The notes beneath the pieces were generated by a model that ran no database searches, was not told the DNA's origin, and worked only from the letters and a program-made list of their open reading frames with translations. A stretch of 64,000 nucleotides of DNA from Ardenticatenaceae bacterium. Lineage in GTDB: Bacteria; Chloroflexota; Anaerolineae; Promineifilales; Promineifilaceae. Of this stretch, positions 40,357 to 49,020 are shown one piece after another. A program made the translations under genes and the position numbers. Location: NCBI GenBank assembly GCA_020634435.1, contig JACKBS010000004.1:558001-622000 (forward strand), in the 5' to 3' direction. Within the stretch, counting starts at the first letter, position 1. The number at the start of each line of letters is the position of its first letter.

Positions 40357-40383
40357 GTTTTAGGTGATTTTGCTGGTAATAAT

Positions 40384-42099
40384 TTACTCGCCAGCGATGA
40401 AGAATATCATGGTGGTGTGGGTGCTGTTATCTTTGGCCTGGGTTCCCATGGCAAAGGCGTACACCGGGTTCACATCGGCGGCATCTTTAACGGTGGGATC
40501 CACATCTTCCAGAGCAGCAAAAAGGCCATCCAGGTCCATGTACATAACCGGAATGGTGCCGCGCGGGAAAGCGTCCCAGGCGTCCCGGTATTTGTCGCTG
40601 TCGGCCAGATTGGCTTCGCCGAGGAACAGTCCTTCGATGGTTTCACCGCTGGTGGACAGCACCAGGTAATCCTCGCTGACGCCATAAGCGCCAATCAGTT
40701 CGCCAGTAGTATCTTCAACTTCATAGACGGTGACGTCATCATTGCCGGAGTCATCCACGTTCATGTCCTGATCTTCCAGGCCATCGGTGAAATCCTCAGC
40801 CAGATTCGCCAGCTCTTCGCCATCGCTGGCCCCCGTCATCACTACCAGACCCAGGTCTGTTTCAAACTGCTCCGAGATGAGTCCTTCGTCGCTGTCGATG
40901 ATGGCGAGGCTATACTCACCATTGAGCAGGGGCATCAGGTCGTCGTTAGGGTTAAAGCCAAACATGTCATCAAACATGTCCATCGCTTCATCCAGATCGT
41001 CTTCTGTGACGCCACTTACTGAATTCATGGCGTTCTCCCAGACCAGGTCCAGGCGTTGGCCGACCAGGAAAACGTAGGTGGATTCGGGCAGGAATTCGGC
41101 CGTTCTAATTTTGTCGGTTTGGGCATCCAGCATAGCCTGCTGCTCATCGCTCAGCTTGTCGTAGTTGCCGACAAAATCAACCTGAATGCCTTCGGGAATG
41201 GCGGTAATCGCCATGCCGACACCGATGAACCCCAAGTCTTTTATCGCCCCAGCGTCCAAACCTTCGAATTCGCCGCTGTCTTCGGCACCTTTGGCAGCAT
41301 CTTCAAGGCCTTCACCACTGACGTAAACGGTCATGGCGCGGTCAGCGGGCAGATTAGCAATGGTGTCCTGGTATTCAGCAACGTCGCCCAAATTTTCGCC
41401 TTGCTGGGCATCAATCGCGTCTTTCAGCAGATCGATGTTGGTAGCCATGAAGAACATTTCGCTGGAACGGCCGAATGCAATTCGCTCATCTTCAAAATCG
41501 CTGTCTATCTCGAACACTAACGCGCCGCCGTACTCAACTTCGTCAACTCGACTATCGCTTTGCTCTTCGATGGCGTCAATCAAGTCTTCGATGAAAATGT
41601 CGGCAACGGCCGTATCGCGAATGGTGGCGGCAAAGATGAGCTGGGGCGGATCGCCTTCGTTCATCGCTTCGATGTCCAGCTCGGCCAGACCGATACCCAG
41701 ATTTGGGCCAATCCAGGGCAAAATGTCATCGCTGATGGTCAAGCCAGAGGCATCCTTAAGCTCATCATCCAGGTTTTCCAAAGCTTTCCCTGGTTCTTCG
41801 GCATCAAACTCCACGTTTGCCTCGTCGAATACATCCTGAAACGCGCGAGCAATGCGACTGGTATCTTCATTGGCCAGATTCAGCGCGTTTAGCTCGACGA
41901 GCATGGTTGTATCCGGCGGCATCACGCTAGCGATGGCGCTTTTGTCGTTGCCAAACAGTTTTGGCAGCAAAATGATCCCGCCCACCACGATGATGGCGAC
42001 AAGCGCCAGGGCGGCAATCCCGCCAATGATCAACATGCGGTTGTTGCCACCGCCGCCTGAGGTCATTGGGCTGTTGGTTACTATGGTTTCTTCAGTCAT
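40384..42099 (-). CDS. DUF3352-type anchored extracytoplasmic protein
   Basis: Five hundred seventy-one residues from MTEETIVTNSPMTSGGGG; GGAGGG 9 nt upstream supports the ATG at 42099. After a 25-residue cytoplasmic, Gly-rich start is one transmembrane helix (MLIIGGIAALALVAIIVVGG). The large outer part is very acidic (runs such as DDLDEAMDMFDDMFG and DMNVDDSGNDDVTV) and has the DUF3352 pattern, starting VMPPDTTMLVELNALNLANE. Members are widespread in Cyanobacteria and Chloroflexota; function unknown. The gene is monocistronic with a strong terminator. Confidence 0.82.
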   Translation of the reverse strand: MTEETIVTNSPMTSGGGGNNRMLIIGGIAALALVAIIVVGGIILLPKLFGNDKSAIASVMPPDTTMLVELNALNLANEDTSRIARAFQDVFDEANVEFDAEEPGKALENLDDELKDASGLTISDDILPWIGPNLGIGLAELDIEAMNEGDPPQLIFAATIRDTAVADIFIEDLIDAIEEQSDSRVDEVEYGGALVFEIDSDFEDERIAFGRSSEMFFMATNIDLLKDAIDAQQGENLGDVAEYQDTIANLPADRAMTVYVSGEGLEDAAKGAEDSGEFEGLDAGAIKDLGFIGVGMAITAIPEGIQVDFVGNYDKLSDEQQAMLDAQTDKIRTAEFLPESTYVFLVGQRLDLVWENAMNSVSGVTEDDLDEAMDMFDDMFGFNPNDDLMPLLNGEYSLAIIDSDEGLISEQFETDLGLVVMTGASDGEELANLAEDFTDGLEDQDMNVDDSGNDDVTVYEVEDTTGELIGAYGVSEDYLVLSTSGETIEGLFLGEANLADSDKYRDAWDAFPRGTIPVMYMDLDGLFAALEDVDPTVKDAADVNPVYAFAMGTQAKDNSTHTTMIFFIAGE

Positions 42100-42360
42100 T
42101 GAATGCCCTCCATTCATTGCACTAAATACTTTGAAAAATAGAAATCGTCATCCGTTTAAGGGAATTTGGCAAAATCATAGCATAGATTTGCCTGACAAAA
42201 TCAGCCAGTTTGCCTGACTAATTTTAGTTTATCTGGTAAACGATCCTAAAGCGATCCGTTGGAAACGGCCGTAATCTGCTTAACACCCTCACTGCCCATC
42301 GCTCGACAGGCAGCAGTTTAGTTCATCGCCAAACGGCAGGCTGCTGCTACAATTGGCGGT

Positions 42361-43215
42361 ATGGAAACGGTTCAACTTTTTGCGGTAGAAATGGATGGTA
42401 TACGGCCGTTGCCCGTTGCCGATAACGTGGCCAGCTTTGATCAGCTGTATGAGGGCCTGGACCTGGGCGTTTATTCTGCCTTGCGCACCTTCGAGCACAA
42501 CAAATTTCTTTACCTGGAGCATCATATTGAACGCACACGCCGTTCGATGGCGCTGCTGGGCTGGACGGAAGTGCTGGATGAGACGCGGCTGCGCCAAGGA
42601 CTGCATGAAGCGTGTACGCAGTACCCCCAGCCAGAGGCGCGTGTCCGGTTCGATTTTCTCGCTGCGCCACCATATCACCTGGGTACCGACAGCCGACTGC
42701 TGATTGGCCTGATGCCGTTTATGCCGCCGCCACCGGAGCTGTACGAGCGCGGGGTGCACGTCGGGTTTGCTCCCGATCTGGCACGCGCCAATCCGCTGGC
42801 CAAAACGGCCGATTTTGCCCAGAAGCGCCAGGTGTATAAAGCCAATGCCGATGTGTACGAATATTTGCTGCTCAGCCCCGCAGGTGAAATTTTGGAGGGC
42901 ACCAGCACCAATTTTTACGGCGTGCTTGATGGTGTATTTCATACCGCAGGCACGGGCGTGCTGGCGGGCATCACTCGCAAAATCATCCTGGACCTGGCTG
43001 CTGGACTGCATATCCCGGTTAGCCTGGAGCCCATTCACGTCGCCCAAATTCCGCAGCTGAGCGAGGCAGCCCTAAGCGGTTCCTCGCGGGCATTGCTGCC
43101 GGTGGTGCAAATTGGCGATCAGGTGGTGGGAAACGGCCGTCCTGGCCCCATCTGCCAAAAAATTCTGGCAGCATACAATCAATTCGTCGCTCAAGAAATT
43201 AAAACTGCAATTTAG
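42361..43215 (+). CDS. Class IV aminotransferase (first of two)
   Basis: A 284-residue fold-type IV PLP enzyme starting METVQLFAVEMDGIRPLP. Family features: GVYSALRTFEHNKFLYLEHH near 40, the PLP Lys in FAQKRQVYKANAD near 160, EILEGTSTNFYGVL and GVLAGITRKIILD. Class IV enzymes include branched-chain aminotransferases, D-amino-acid aminotransferases and aminodeoxychorismate lyase; which reaction this one does is not decidable here. The next gene (76 nt on) is a second, divergent class IV enzyme. A TACAAT at 42348-42353 lies only 8 nt before the ATG, so the mRNA might be leaderless. Confidence 0.88.
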   Translation: METVQLFAVEMDGIRPLPVADNVASFDQLYEGLDLGVYSALRTFEHNKFLYLEHHIERTRRSMALLGWTEVLDETRLRQGLHEACTQYPQPEARVRFDFLAAPPYHLGTDSRLLIGLMPFMPPPPELYERGVHVGFAPDLARANPLAKTADFAQKRQVYKANADVYEYLLLSPAGEILEGTSTNFYGVLDGVFHTAGTGVLAGITRKIILDLAAGLHIPVSLEPIHVAQIPQLSEAALSGSSRALLPVVQIGDQVVGNGRPGPICQKILAAYNQFVAQEIKTAI

Positions 43216-43291
43216 GAATGGTGGCTGGTGGCTAGTTGCTGGTCGATTCAAACTAGCCGCTAACCACCAATCACTAAAAACTGGAGGAAAA

Positions 43292-44215
43292 ATGATTCAC
43301 GGAACCCACAACGCCGTGCATGATGCGCGGAACGAAGCTGTAAAAATCTACATCAACGGCGAACTGTTTCCCCGCCATGAGGCCAAGATTTCCGTGTTTG
43401 ACAGCGGCTATCTGGTGGGGGACGGCGTGTGGGAAGCACTGCGGCTGCACGAGGGTGTGCTGGTTTTCCTGGACGAGCATTTGGACCGGCTGTGGCAGGG
43501 TGCGGCTACGATTGGCATGTATGTGGGCATGAGCCGCGAAGAGATGACCGATGCGCTCTGGCAAACGATCAACGCCAACGAGATGTACGACAACGTGCAC
43601 GTGCGCTTCATGCTCACACGTGGCATCAAAAAGACGCCGTCGCAAGACCCCCGCCTGACGATTAGCGGACCAAACCTGGTGATCATCGCTGAGCACAAAC
43701 TGGCCGATCCCGCCAGCCGCGAACGAGGCGTAACGCTGTTCACCAGCAGCATCCGGCGCGGTTCGCCCGACTACCTGGACCCACGCCTGAATTGCCACAG
43801 CAAGCTGCATGAGGTGATGGCTCTGGTCCAGGCGCTAGAGGCTGGTGCCGACGAAGCGCTGATGCTGGACATTCACGGTTTTGTGGCGACCTGCAACGCC
43901 ACCAACTTTTTCATGGTGAAAAATGGCGAAGTATGGACCTCCACCGGGCAGTATTGCATGAACGGCATTACGCGCGGCAAGACGATTGAAGCGTGCCAGC
44001 GCAATGGCATTCCCTGCTACCAGAAAAACTTTTCCCTGTTTGACGTATACGGCGCGGATGAAGCGTTTGTGACGGGCACGTTTGGCGGATTGACTCCGGT
44101 GACGAAGGTAGACGGCCGTACCATTGGTACTGGCAGTTATGGCCCGATGGCTCGGCGGTTGCAAGATTTGTATGAAGAGCTGGTGCATGAGGCGGTTGTG
44201 GCCGGTAAGCGGTAA
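43292..44215 (+). CDS. Class IV aminotransferase (second of two), BCAT-like
   Basis: Three hundred seven residues from MIHGTHNAVHDARNEAVKIY; GGAGG 6 nt upstream of the ATG at 43292 fixes the start. It has VFDSGYLVGDGVWEALRLHE, the PLP Lys region RLNCHSKLHEVMALVQA, DIHGFVATCNATNFFMV and MNGITRGKTIEACQ, typical of branched-chain/D-amino-acid aminotransferases. It differs clearly from the first copy upstream, so this is not a recent tandem duplication. It is followed 68 nt downstream by a sulfotransferase-like gene. Confidence 0.9.
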   Translation: MIHGTHNAVHDARNEAVKIYINGELFPRHEAKISVFDSGYLVGDGVWEALRLHEGVLVFLDEHLDRLWQGAATIGMYVGMSREEMTDALWQTINANEMYDNVHVRFMLTRGIKKTPSQDPRLTISGPNLVIIAEHKLADPASRERGVTLFTSSIRRGSPDYLDPRLNCHSKLHEVMALVQALEAGADEALMLDIHGFVATCNATNFFMVKNGEVWTSTGQYCMNGITRGKTIEACQRNGIPCYQKNFSLFDVYGADEAFVTGTFGGLTPVTKVDGRTIGTGSYGPMARRLQDLYEELVHEAVVAGKR

Positions 44216-44283
44216 ACGGTGTGCGGTAAACCGACCACCGTTCACGGATTACAGATAACCAATTACGGGACAAAGGAGAAACA

Positions 44284-45015
44284 ATGACCCAAATAACCCG
44301 CATTTGCCTCTGGAGTGGGCCACGGAATATTTCCACGGCGTTGATGTACAGCTTTGCGCAAAGGGCAGATACGGCCGTTTTCGATGAACCGCTCTATGCC
44401 CATTACCTCTCTAAAACGCCCGCCCGCGAGTACCATCCTGGCGCGGAGCAGGTTATCGCGGAGATGGAAAATGACGGCGAGAAAGTGGTGCGGGACCTTA
44501 TTTTGGGCAACCAGGATGCACCGGTGCTTTTCTTCAAGCACATGACCCATCATCTGTACAACCTGGATTGGAGCTTCATGAAGCAGACGGTGAACGTCAT
44601 TCTCACTCGCGATCCGTACGACATGCTGCCATCCTTTGCCAAGGAGATTGAGCAGCCCGCCTTGCGCGATGTGGGCTATGCGCTGCACCTGGAGCTGCTC
44701 GATTATTTGCGCAGTATCGGCCAAAATCCGCCCGTTTTGGACTCAAAACAAACGCTGCTGAATCCGCGCGGCGTGCTTAGCCAGCTGTGCGAGCAGATCG
44801 GCATTCCGTTTGACGAGGCGGTGCTGAGTTGGCCTGCTGGGGCGCGGCCTGAGGATGGTTCTTGGGCCAAATATTGGTATCACGCGGTGCATCGCTCCAC
44901 TGGCTTCCAAAAGTACAGCCGCAAAGAGAGCGAATTTCCTGACTATTTACGGCCGTTGCTGGCTGAATGCCAACCTTACTACGACAAACTGTCTGCCCTG
45001 GCTATCCAGGCCTAG
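44284..45015 (+). CDS. Sulfotransferase-like P-loop protein
   Basis: A 243-residue protein starting MTQITRICLWSGPRNISTAL. WSGPRNISTA is the PAPS-binding P-loop variant of bacterial sulfotransferase-like proteins, followed by AVFDEPLYAHYL and, near 105, VILTRDPYDMLPSFAKE, the 3'-phosphate-binding region. Proteins of this subfamily are often annotated next to or fused with branched-chain-aminotransferase-like domains, and two class IV aminotransferases do lie just upstream on the same strand. The substrate is unknown. An AAGGAG site precedes the ATG. Confidence 0.85.
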   Translation: MTQITRICLWSGPRNISTALMYSFAQRADTAVFDEPLYAHYLSKTPAREYHPGAEQVIAEMENDGEKVVRDLILGNQDAPVLFFKHMTHHLYNLDWSFMKQTVNVILTRDPYDMLPSFAKEIEQPALRDVGYALHLELLDYLRSIGQNPPVLDSKQTLLNPRGVLSQLCEQIGIPFDEAVLSWPAGARPEDGSWAKYWYHAVHRSTGFQKYSRKESEFPDYLRPLLAECQPYYDKLSALAIQA

Positions 45016-45020
45016 CCAAA

Positions 45021-45072
45021 CACAGATTTCACAGAAGGGTTTGGAAAATCTGTGCCCTCTGTGAAATCTGTG
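45021..45072. repeat. 15-bp perfect inverted repeat between convergent genes
   Basis: CACAGATTTCACAGA (45021-45035) and its exact reverse complement (45058-45072) enclose a 22-nt loop. It lies between the plus-strand sulfotransferase-like gene and the minus-strand osmC-type gene, so it could serve both as a terminator. Related wording (CAGATTT, TCTGTG) recurs at 47807-47870. Confidence 0.7.
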
Positions 45073-45117
45073 GTTATTTCGTTGAGTATGAAAATGGGGG
45101 GGGTAGGGATACGGCCG

Positions 45118-45549
45118 TTAACCAACCAAAGTCGCCGTTAATTGAATATTGCTGACGCCAGCCAGCGCTTTGGAGACCGGACAGCCCGCCTTGGCGCGTG
45201 CAGCGTATTCCTGGAACGTGGCGTCATCAATGCCGGGCACATCTGCCTCCACGTTTAGCTCGATGGTGTGGATAGTTGGTGCGCCGTCTACCTGGCCGAT
45301 GTGCACTTGGGCGGTGGTGTTAATGCTGTTCGGCACATGTTCGTCTGCCGAGAGGATGGCGGAGAGGAACATGGAGTAGCAGCCCGCGTGGGCTGCACCA
45401 ATGAGTTCTTCAGGATTGGTGCCGTCGCCATCGGCAAAACGGGACGCACGGGTGAAAGGGCCAGTGTAACGGCCGTTGCCTACCACCATTGTTCCTTTTC
45501 CTTCGGTCAGGCTGCCTTCCCAGGTTGCACTTGAATTACTTACAGGCAT
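45118..45549 (-). CDS. osmC: OsmC-family thiol peroxidase
   Basis: One hundred forty-three residues starting MPVSNSSATWEGSLTEGKGT. The two redox Cys are in HAGCYSMFLS near 57 and KAGCPVSKAL near 124; NPEELIGAAHAGC is the family hallmark, with the Arg in SRFADG. OsmC/Ohr proteins reduce organic hydroperoxides. The pattern (AGC.PVSKAL, LNVEADVPG) is closer to OsmC than Ohr. It is monocistronic. Confidence 0.92.
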   Translation of the reverse strand: MPVSNSSATWEGSLTEGKGTMVVGNGRYTGPFTRASRFADGDGTNPEELIGAAHAGCYSMFLSAILSADEHVPNSINTTAQVHIGQVDGAPTIHTIELNVEADVPGIDDATFQEYAARAKAGCPVSKALAGVSNIQLTATLVG

Positions 45550-45686
45550 AACTTGTTGCTCCTTTTTCCCAGCAAGGGGTATCGGTTTGTTTTGAATGGT
45601 TTTTGCAGCAAATTGCCTCCCGACTATACGGGTAAATTGTCGAAAGAGCCAATTAGATTAGCCGCACCTGGCGTTAACCAGATACT

Positions 45687-46079
45687 TTAAACCAGGGCAA
45701 CTAGCTCTACTTCAACCAGCCAGCCTGGGTCAACAAGGGCGGTGACGCCAAGCAGAGCGCTGGCTGGTTTGGCCGCGCCATAAAACCTGGCCCGCACGGC
45801 GTTAAATTCGGCCAGGCGCGACACGTCGGTGAGGTAGATGGTGGCTTTGACGACGTTGGCAAATGTGGCTCCGTGTGCGGCCAGAATGGTGGCCAGGTTG
45901 TGAAAAACTTGCTCAGCCTGGGCGGTCATGTCGCCCACGCCGACGGTTTCGCCACGTTCGTTTTGCGGTCCCTGGCCGGAAATGTACAGCATATCGGAGC
46001 CACCGGGAATGCGCACGGCCTGTGAATAGTTTCGCGGCGGCGCGTAAACGCCATCTGGATTGCTGGTTTGCAGAATCAT
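45687..46079 (-). CDS. RidA-family (YjgF/YER057c) protein
   Basis: One hundred thirty residues from MILQTSNPDGVYAPPRNYSQ; AAGGA is 8 nt before the ATG at 46079. It has the family's beginning (Y...G...Y.....S), GQGPQNERGE, TAQAEQVFHNLATILAAHGA and TIYLTDVSRLAEFN. The usual Arg of RidA (R in R..V near 105) appears within SALLGVTALVDPGWLVEVE as no clear match, so it may be an Rid subfamily lacking imine deaminase activity. It lies near osmC and is separated from the next gene by the motif-rich spacer element. Confidence 0.88.
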   Translation of the reverse strand: MILQTSNPDGVYAPPRNYSQAVRIPGGSDMLYISGQGPQNERGETVGVGDMTAQAEQVFHNLATILAAHGATFANVVKATIYLTDVSRLAEFNAVRARFYGAAKPASALLGVTALVDPGWLVEVELVALV

Positions 46080-46128
46080 ACATTTTCCTTTTTCAAGATT
46101 TGGGATTTTAGGGGAGATTATGGGAAGG

Positions 46129-46250
46129 AACGGCCGTTTCATCAAGGCCGGTATTGCATTACCAGGCTGGTGCGTAGGGATTTGGCAATTTTGGGGAGGA
46201 AGGAGCGATTTATTGCTCGATGGGATGGGGTGGGGAAACGGCCGTTGCTA
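46129..46250. repeat. Spacer element D with ACGGCCGT at both ends
   Basis: Starts GGAACGGCCGTTTC (46127 onward) and ends GGTGGGGAAACGGCCGTTGC (46232-46250), the same ends as the elements at 48905, 55603 and 56441, but the middle is longer (about 120 bp against 60) and different. It lies upstream of the RidA-type gene. Confidence 0.65.
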
Positions 46251-46290
46251 GAAATGGGGTGGACCAGTCAGGCTGAACCACCCCATCCAA
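46248..46290 (-). terminator. Terminator of the small gene at 46316
   Basis: ATGGGGTGG (46254-46262) pairs with CCACCCCAT (46278-46286) across 15 nt; on the minus strand TTTCTAG follows. It starts 26 nt after the stop codon at 46316. Confidence 0.65.
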
Positions 46291-46315
46291 AATTCTGCGG
46301 TTTAGGGGGTAATGT

Positions 46316-46711
46316 TTATTGATGCTCAAGCCAGCTCAGGGCTTCGGTTGGATTGCTGAAGATTTTAACGTTGACCCCTTGTTCGCTGTAGCGTTTCACC
46401 AAACGATTCATGTTCATCTGGCCAACGACCTTTTCTGGCAAGATCAGCGCCCAATGCTTCCAGCCGGCCCGCATAATACGCGGTTCCCAGTAAATTTGTC
46501 CCCATTCGCTATCCTCTGGCAGGAGGGCGGAATTTTCACTGTCATCCGACAGCCATTTGACACAATGATACTTTTCAAAGGCATCGGCCCCTTTGGTTAA
46601 GGCCTGCCGAAATGGTTCGCCAAAAATAAACTTGTGAAATTTGTGCCGTACAATCTTTTTGTCAGGATATACCCAAACGGTAACAAATTCATTGTCAACG
46701 ACTGTTTCCAT
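46316..46711 (-). CDS. Small unrecognised protein, STAS/SEC14-like pattern
   Basis: One hundred thirty-one residues from METVVDNEFVTVWVYPDKKI; AAGGAG 11 nt upstream of 46711 supports it, and longer frames are unlikely. The composition and strand/helix alternation (VVDNEFVTVWVYPD, VRHKFHKFIFGEPFR, WALILPEKVVGQMNMNR, VNVKIFSNPTEALSWLEH) resemble bacterial STAS/SpoIIAA-like single-domain proteins that end '..FD...EAL.WL'. This is a similarity of pattern only, and I give no function. Confidence 0.6.
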   Translation of the reverse strand: METVVDNEFVTVWVYPDKKIVRHKFHKFIFGEPFRQALTKGADAFEKYHCVKWLSDDSENSALLPEDSEWGQIYWEPRIMRAGWKHWALILPEKVVGQMNMNRLVKRYSEQGVNVKIFSNPTEALSWLEHQ

Positions 46712-46901
46712 CTTGAAAGTCTCCTTAAAGCTTTTGCAGGATAAACCAATAATTCGCAACAAACCTCTGCATTTCTCGGGAGCATGCCTCGATTTTGCAG
46801 GCTTATTGGGCAAGCCTGCCTGATAAATCTGCCGGAATTTATAACAACGCTGGCAAACAGGACCCAAAGACTAGCGTCCGATTTATTTGCATTTTTTGCC
46901 C

Positions 46902-46938
46902 TTGACTTAGTTATAAGTGACTATTATACTTATGACTA
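46902..46938 (+). promoter_or_regulatory. Promoter and operator of the padR operon
   Basis: TTGACT (46902-46907), a 17-nt spacer and TATACT (46925-46930). The ATG is at 46939, only 8 nt after the -10 box, so transcription would start at or next to the start codon and the mRNA would be leaderless; no ribosome site exists. AGTTATAAGT (46909-46918) and ACTTATGACT (46928-46937) form an inverted repeat (9 of 10) overlapping the spacer and -10, the expected place for autorepression by the PadR protein. Confidence 0.75.
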
Positions 46939-47457
46939 ATGAGTACGCTAAAAGATAAACAACTATTGCTGTTGGGCATTTTGAGCACCCACAGCCTGCA
47001 CGGTTATGAGCTGAACGAACTGCTCAAATCGGAGTCCAATGCCATTCGCATTGGCAAGGCAAATGCTTATCAAATTCTGGGCAAGCTGGAAGCTGAGGGG
47101 CTGATTGCCGGGCAGGAAGAGCGGGTTGACAATCGGCCGCCGCGCACCGTTTACACCATTACCGAAGCAGGGCAGGCGGAATTTGCTCGGCTGTTGCAGG
47201 AGCGGCTGGCTGAATACGAGCCGCTGGAATACCCCGACGCCATCTCGTTGAACTTTATGGACGTACTCTCTCCTGACGTGTCTGTTCCGCTGCTGGAACA
47301 GCGCGCCAAGCGCCTCGCCGCTCGTTGTGCAACCTTTGACGGTTTCTCAGACGACATCCGCGCATCCCATCCCGGGTTGGATTTTCTGGTTCGGCTCACC
47401 GAACTGGAGCAATCCTTGCTGCAAGATTTGATTGAGAAACTTAAAAAGGAAACATAA
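46939..47457 (+). CDS. PadR-family transcriptional regulator
   Basis: One hundred seventy-two residues starting MSTLKDKQLLLLGILSTHSL. The N-terminal winged helix has LHGYELNELLKSESNAI, the family's HGYEL..L motif, then AYQILGKLEAEGLIAG and TVYTITEAGQAEFARLL. The C-terminal 80 residues form the helical dimer arm. PadR proteins repress detoxification or transport genes and release DNA on ligand binding. It overlaps nothing but is 2 nt from the following ABM gene, so the operon is padR-ABM-hydrolase. Confidence 0.93.
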   Translation: MSTLKDKQLLLLGILSTHSLHGYELNELLKSESNAIRIGKANAYQILGKLEAEGLIAGQEERVDNRPPRTVYTITEAGQAEFARLLQERLAEYEPLEYPDAISLNFMDVLSPDVSVPLLEQRAKRLAARCATFDGFSDDIRASHPGLDFLVRLTELEQSLLQDLIEKLKKET

Positions 47458-47459
47458 CA

Positions 47460-47795
47460 ATGATCGAAACTGGACAATTTACCCTTTATGCCACATTCCT
47501 TGCTCACCAAGGACAATATGAGCAGATGAAAGCGATTTGCCGCGATTCGTTGGCGCTGACCAAAGCGGCGCCCGGCGTGCAGCAAGCCATCTGCCTGGAG
47601 CCACCCAAGCCCGAAAAGCCATTTGTCATTATCTCCATCTGGCGTTCCCAAGACGATTTTCAAGCGTTTCTGAAGTCTCCGCCCATGCAGGAATTTCATA
47701 GCAAAACGGCCGTTCAACAAATGTTCGACACGGCAATGCAAGACGCCACGGCCGATTTCTACACCGTTATGGACACCTGGGTAATCCCCCACTAA
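47460..47795 (+). CDS. Antibiotic biosynthesis monooxygenase (ABM) domain protein
   Basis: One hundred eleven residues: MIETGQFTLYATFLAHQGQY, then ALTKAAPGVQQAI and VIISIWRSQDDFQAFLKSPP. This is the ferredoxin-like ABM/YgiN fold, with the W.S.DDF..F.KS..M.EF pattern. Members are cofactor-free quinol monooxygenases or haem-degrading enzymes; no haem-ligand motif is evident. It starts 2 nt after padR, so the regulator probably controls it. Confidence 0.85.
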   Translation: MIETGQFTLYATFLAHQGQYEQMKAICRDSLALTKAAPGVQQAICLEPPKPEKPFVIISIWRSQDDFQAFLKSPPMQEFHSKTAVQQMFDTAMQDATADFYTVMDTWVIPH

Positions 47796-47896
47796 TAAAA
47801 ATCAACAGATTTCGCAGATTTGCGCAGATTTCACTCGGATTTAATCCGCGTTTATCCGCGTTAATCTGCGTCCCATTCTCTTAAGGAGACGCTTAA
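47796..47896. repeat. Spacer with short tandem ATCCGCGTT and CGCAGATTT units
   Basis: CGCAGATTT occurs twice (about 47814-47836) and ATCCGCGTT twice (about 47843-47865), ending in AATCTGCG, which pairs with the first unit. The same wording (TCATCCGCG, CGTCCGCG) recurs at 60880-60905. The ribosome site AAGGAGA of the following gene lies at the right end. Confidence 0.55.
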
Positions 47897-48895
47897 ATGA
47901 AGCGTATGAAACCGATTGCCAAGTGGGGTGGGATCGCCCTGCTGATTTTATTGCTGCTGCTGGCCATTGTGCCGTTTCTGGTTCCGGTTGAACCGTTAGA
48001 AAATCTGCAAACGGCCCAGGCGGTGGCCCCGCCGGAGAGCCAGTTTGTGACGATCCCCTTTGAGGGCACGGACGGCATTGAGATTCATTATCTGGCCGAT
48101 GAGCCGCAGGCAGAAGATGAGCCGACGTTTGTTTTGCTGCACGGCTCTGTTTTTAATGCGTTCACCTGGAACGAGGTGTTCGACTTTTTCGACGCGCGGG
48201 GTCGCGTGATTGCCTACGACCAAATTCCGTATGGGTTGAGTGAAAAGCTGGTTGAGGGGGATTGGAACGGCCGTAATCCCTATTCCGCCGACGCTGCTGT
48301 TGAACAGTTAATCACCCTGCTGGACACGCTGGAGGCAGAAAAAGTGATCCTGGTGGGCAACTCTTACGGCTCCGTGCTGGCTCTGGAAACGGCTCTTGCC
48401 TATCCAGAGCGGGTGGATGGGTTGATTTTGGCGGATTCGGCCGTTTATGTGCAGGAAAGTATGCCCGCCTGGGTGATGAATTTGCCGCAGGTGCAGCGGC
48501 TTGGCCCGCTGTTGGGCCAGATGATTGGCGGCAGCGAGGCGTTTGTGCGCCAGACGTACCTGGACCCGGCGGCCATTGACGACAACCGGATGCGCCTGAC
48601 GCTCATCCACACAGAAGTGGCAGCTTGGGATGAAGCGATGTGGGCCTATTTGCAGGAGTGGGGCACGGTGCCGCTGGACGTGTCGGCAAAGGTGGCCGGG
48701 GTGGCACAGCCCGCGCTGGTGCTCACTGGGGATGGCGACGCGGTTATTCCCCCGGCCGATAGTGAGCGGCTGGCCAACGCGCTGCCCAATGCCAAGTACG
48801 TGGTTCTGGCCGCCTGCGGGCACGTGCCTCAGGAGGAGTGCCCGACTCAGGTCGAAGATGCGGTGGGTGTTTGGCTGGATGGGGTTGCGCCGTAA
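47897..48895 (+). CDS. Exported or anchored alpha/beta hydrolase
   Basis: A 332-residue protein. Residues 10-30 (WGGIALLILLLLLAIVPFLV) are a signal anchor. The hydrolase core has FVLLHGSVFNAFTW (oxyanion), YDQIPYGLSEK, the nucleophile elbow GNSYGS near 155, the acid in LTGDGDAVIPP and the His in ACGHVPQEECP. It has a helical lid (160-240). It is the third gene of the padR operon; an AAGGAGA site lies 7 nt upstream. The substrate is unknown; with an ABM monooxygenase it may act on an aromatic or lactone-type compound (inference). Confidence 0.85.
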   Translation: MKRMKPIAKWGGIALLILLLLLAIVPFLVPVEPLENLQTAQAVAPPESQFVTIPFEGTDGIEIHYLADEPQAEDEPTFVLLHGSVFNAFTWNEVFDFFDARGRVIAYDQIPYGLSEKLVEGDWNGRNPYSADAAVEQLITLLDTLEAEKVILVGNSYGSVLALETALAYPERVDGLILADSAVYVQESMPAWVMNLPQVQRLGPLLGQMIGGSEAFVRQTYLDPAAIDDNRMRLTLIHTEVAAWDEAMWAYLQEWGTVPLDVSAKVAGVAQPALVLTGDGDAVIPPADSERLANALPNAKYVVLAACGHVPQEECPTQVEDAVGVWLDGVAP

Positions 48896-48904
48896 TTTGA
48901 GAGT

Positions 48905-48960
48905 GGGTAACGGCCGTTTCTCGCCAAGTTGGTGTGGTGTGGGGAACGGCCGTTGCCAGT
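48905..48960. repeat. Spacer element A with ACGGCCGT at both ends
   Basis: AACGGCCGTTTCTCGCC at 48909-48925 and GGGGAACGGCCGTTGCC at 48941-48957 bracket a GT-rich centre. AGTGGGT before it and ACCCACT after it (48964-48970) extend the overall symmetry. It lies between convergent genes (hydrolase and hybrid kinase 2) and may terminate both. Confidence 0.75.
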
Positions 48961-49020
48961 TAAACCCACTTCCCCCACATCCTATTTTCCACTATTGCCG
49001 ATTGCGCTTCTGCGCCGAGT

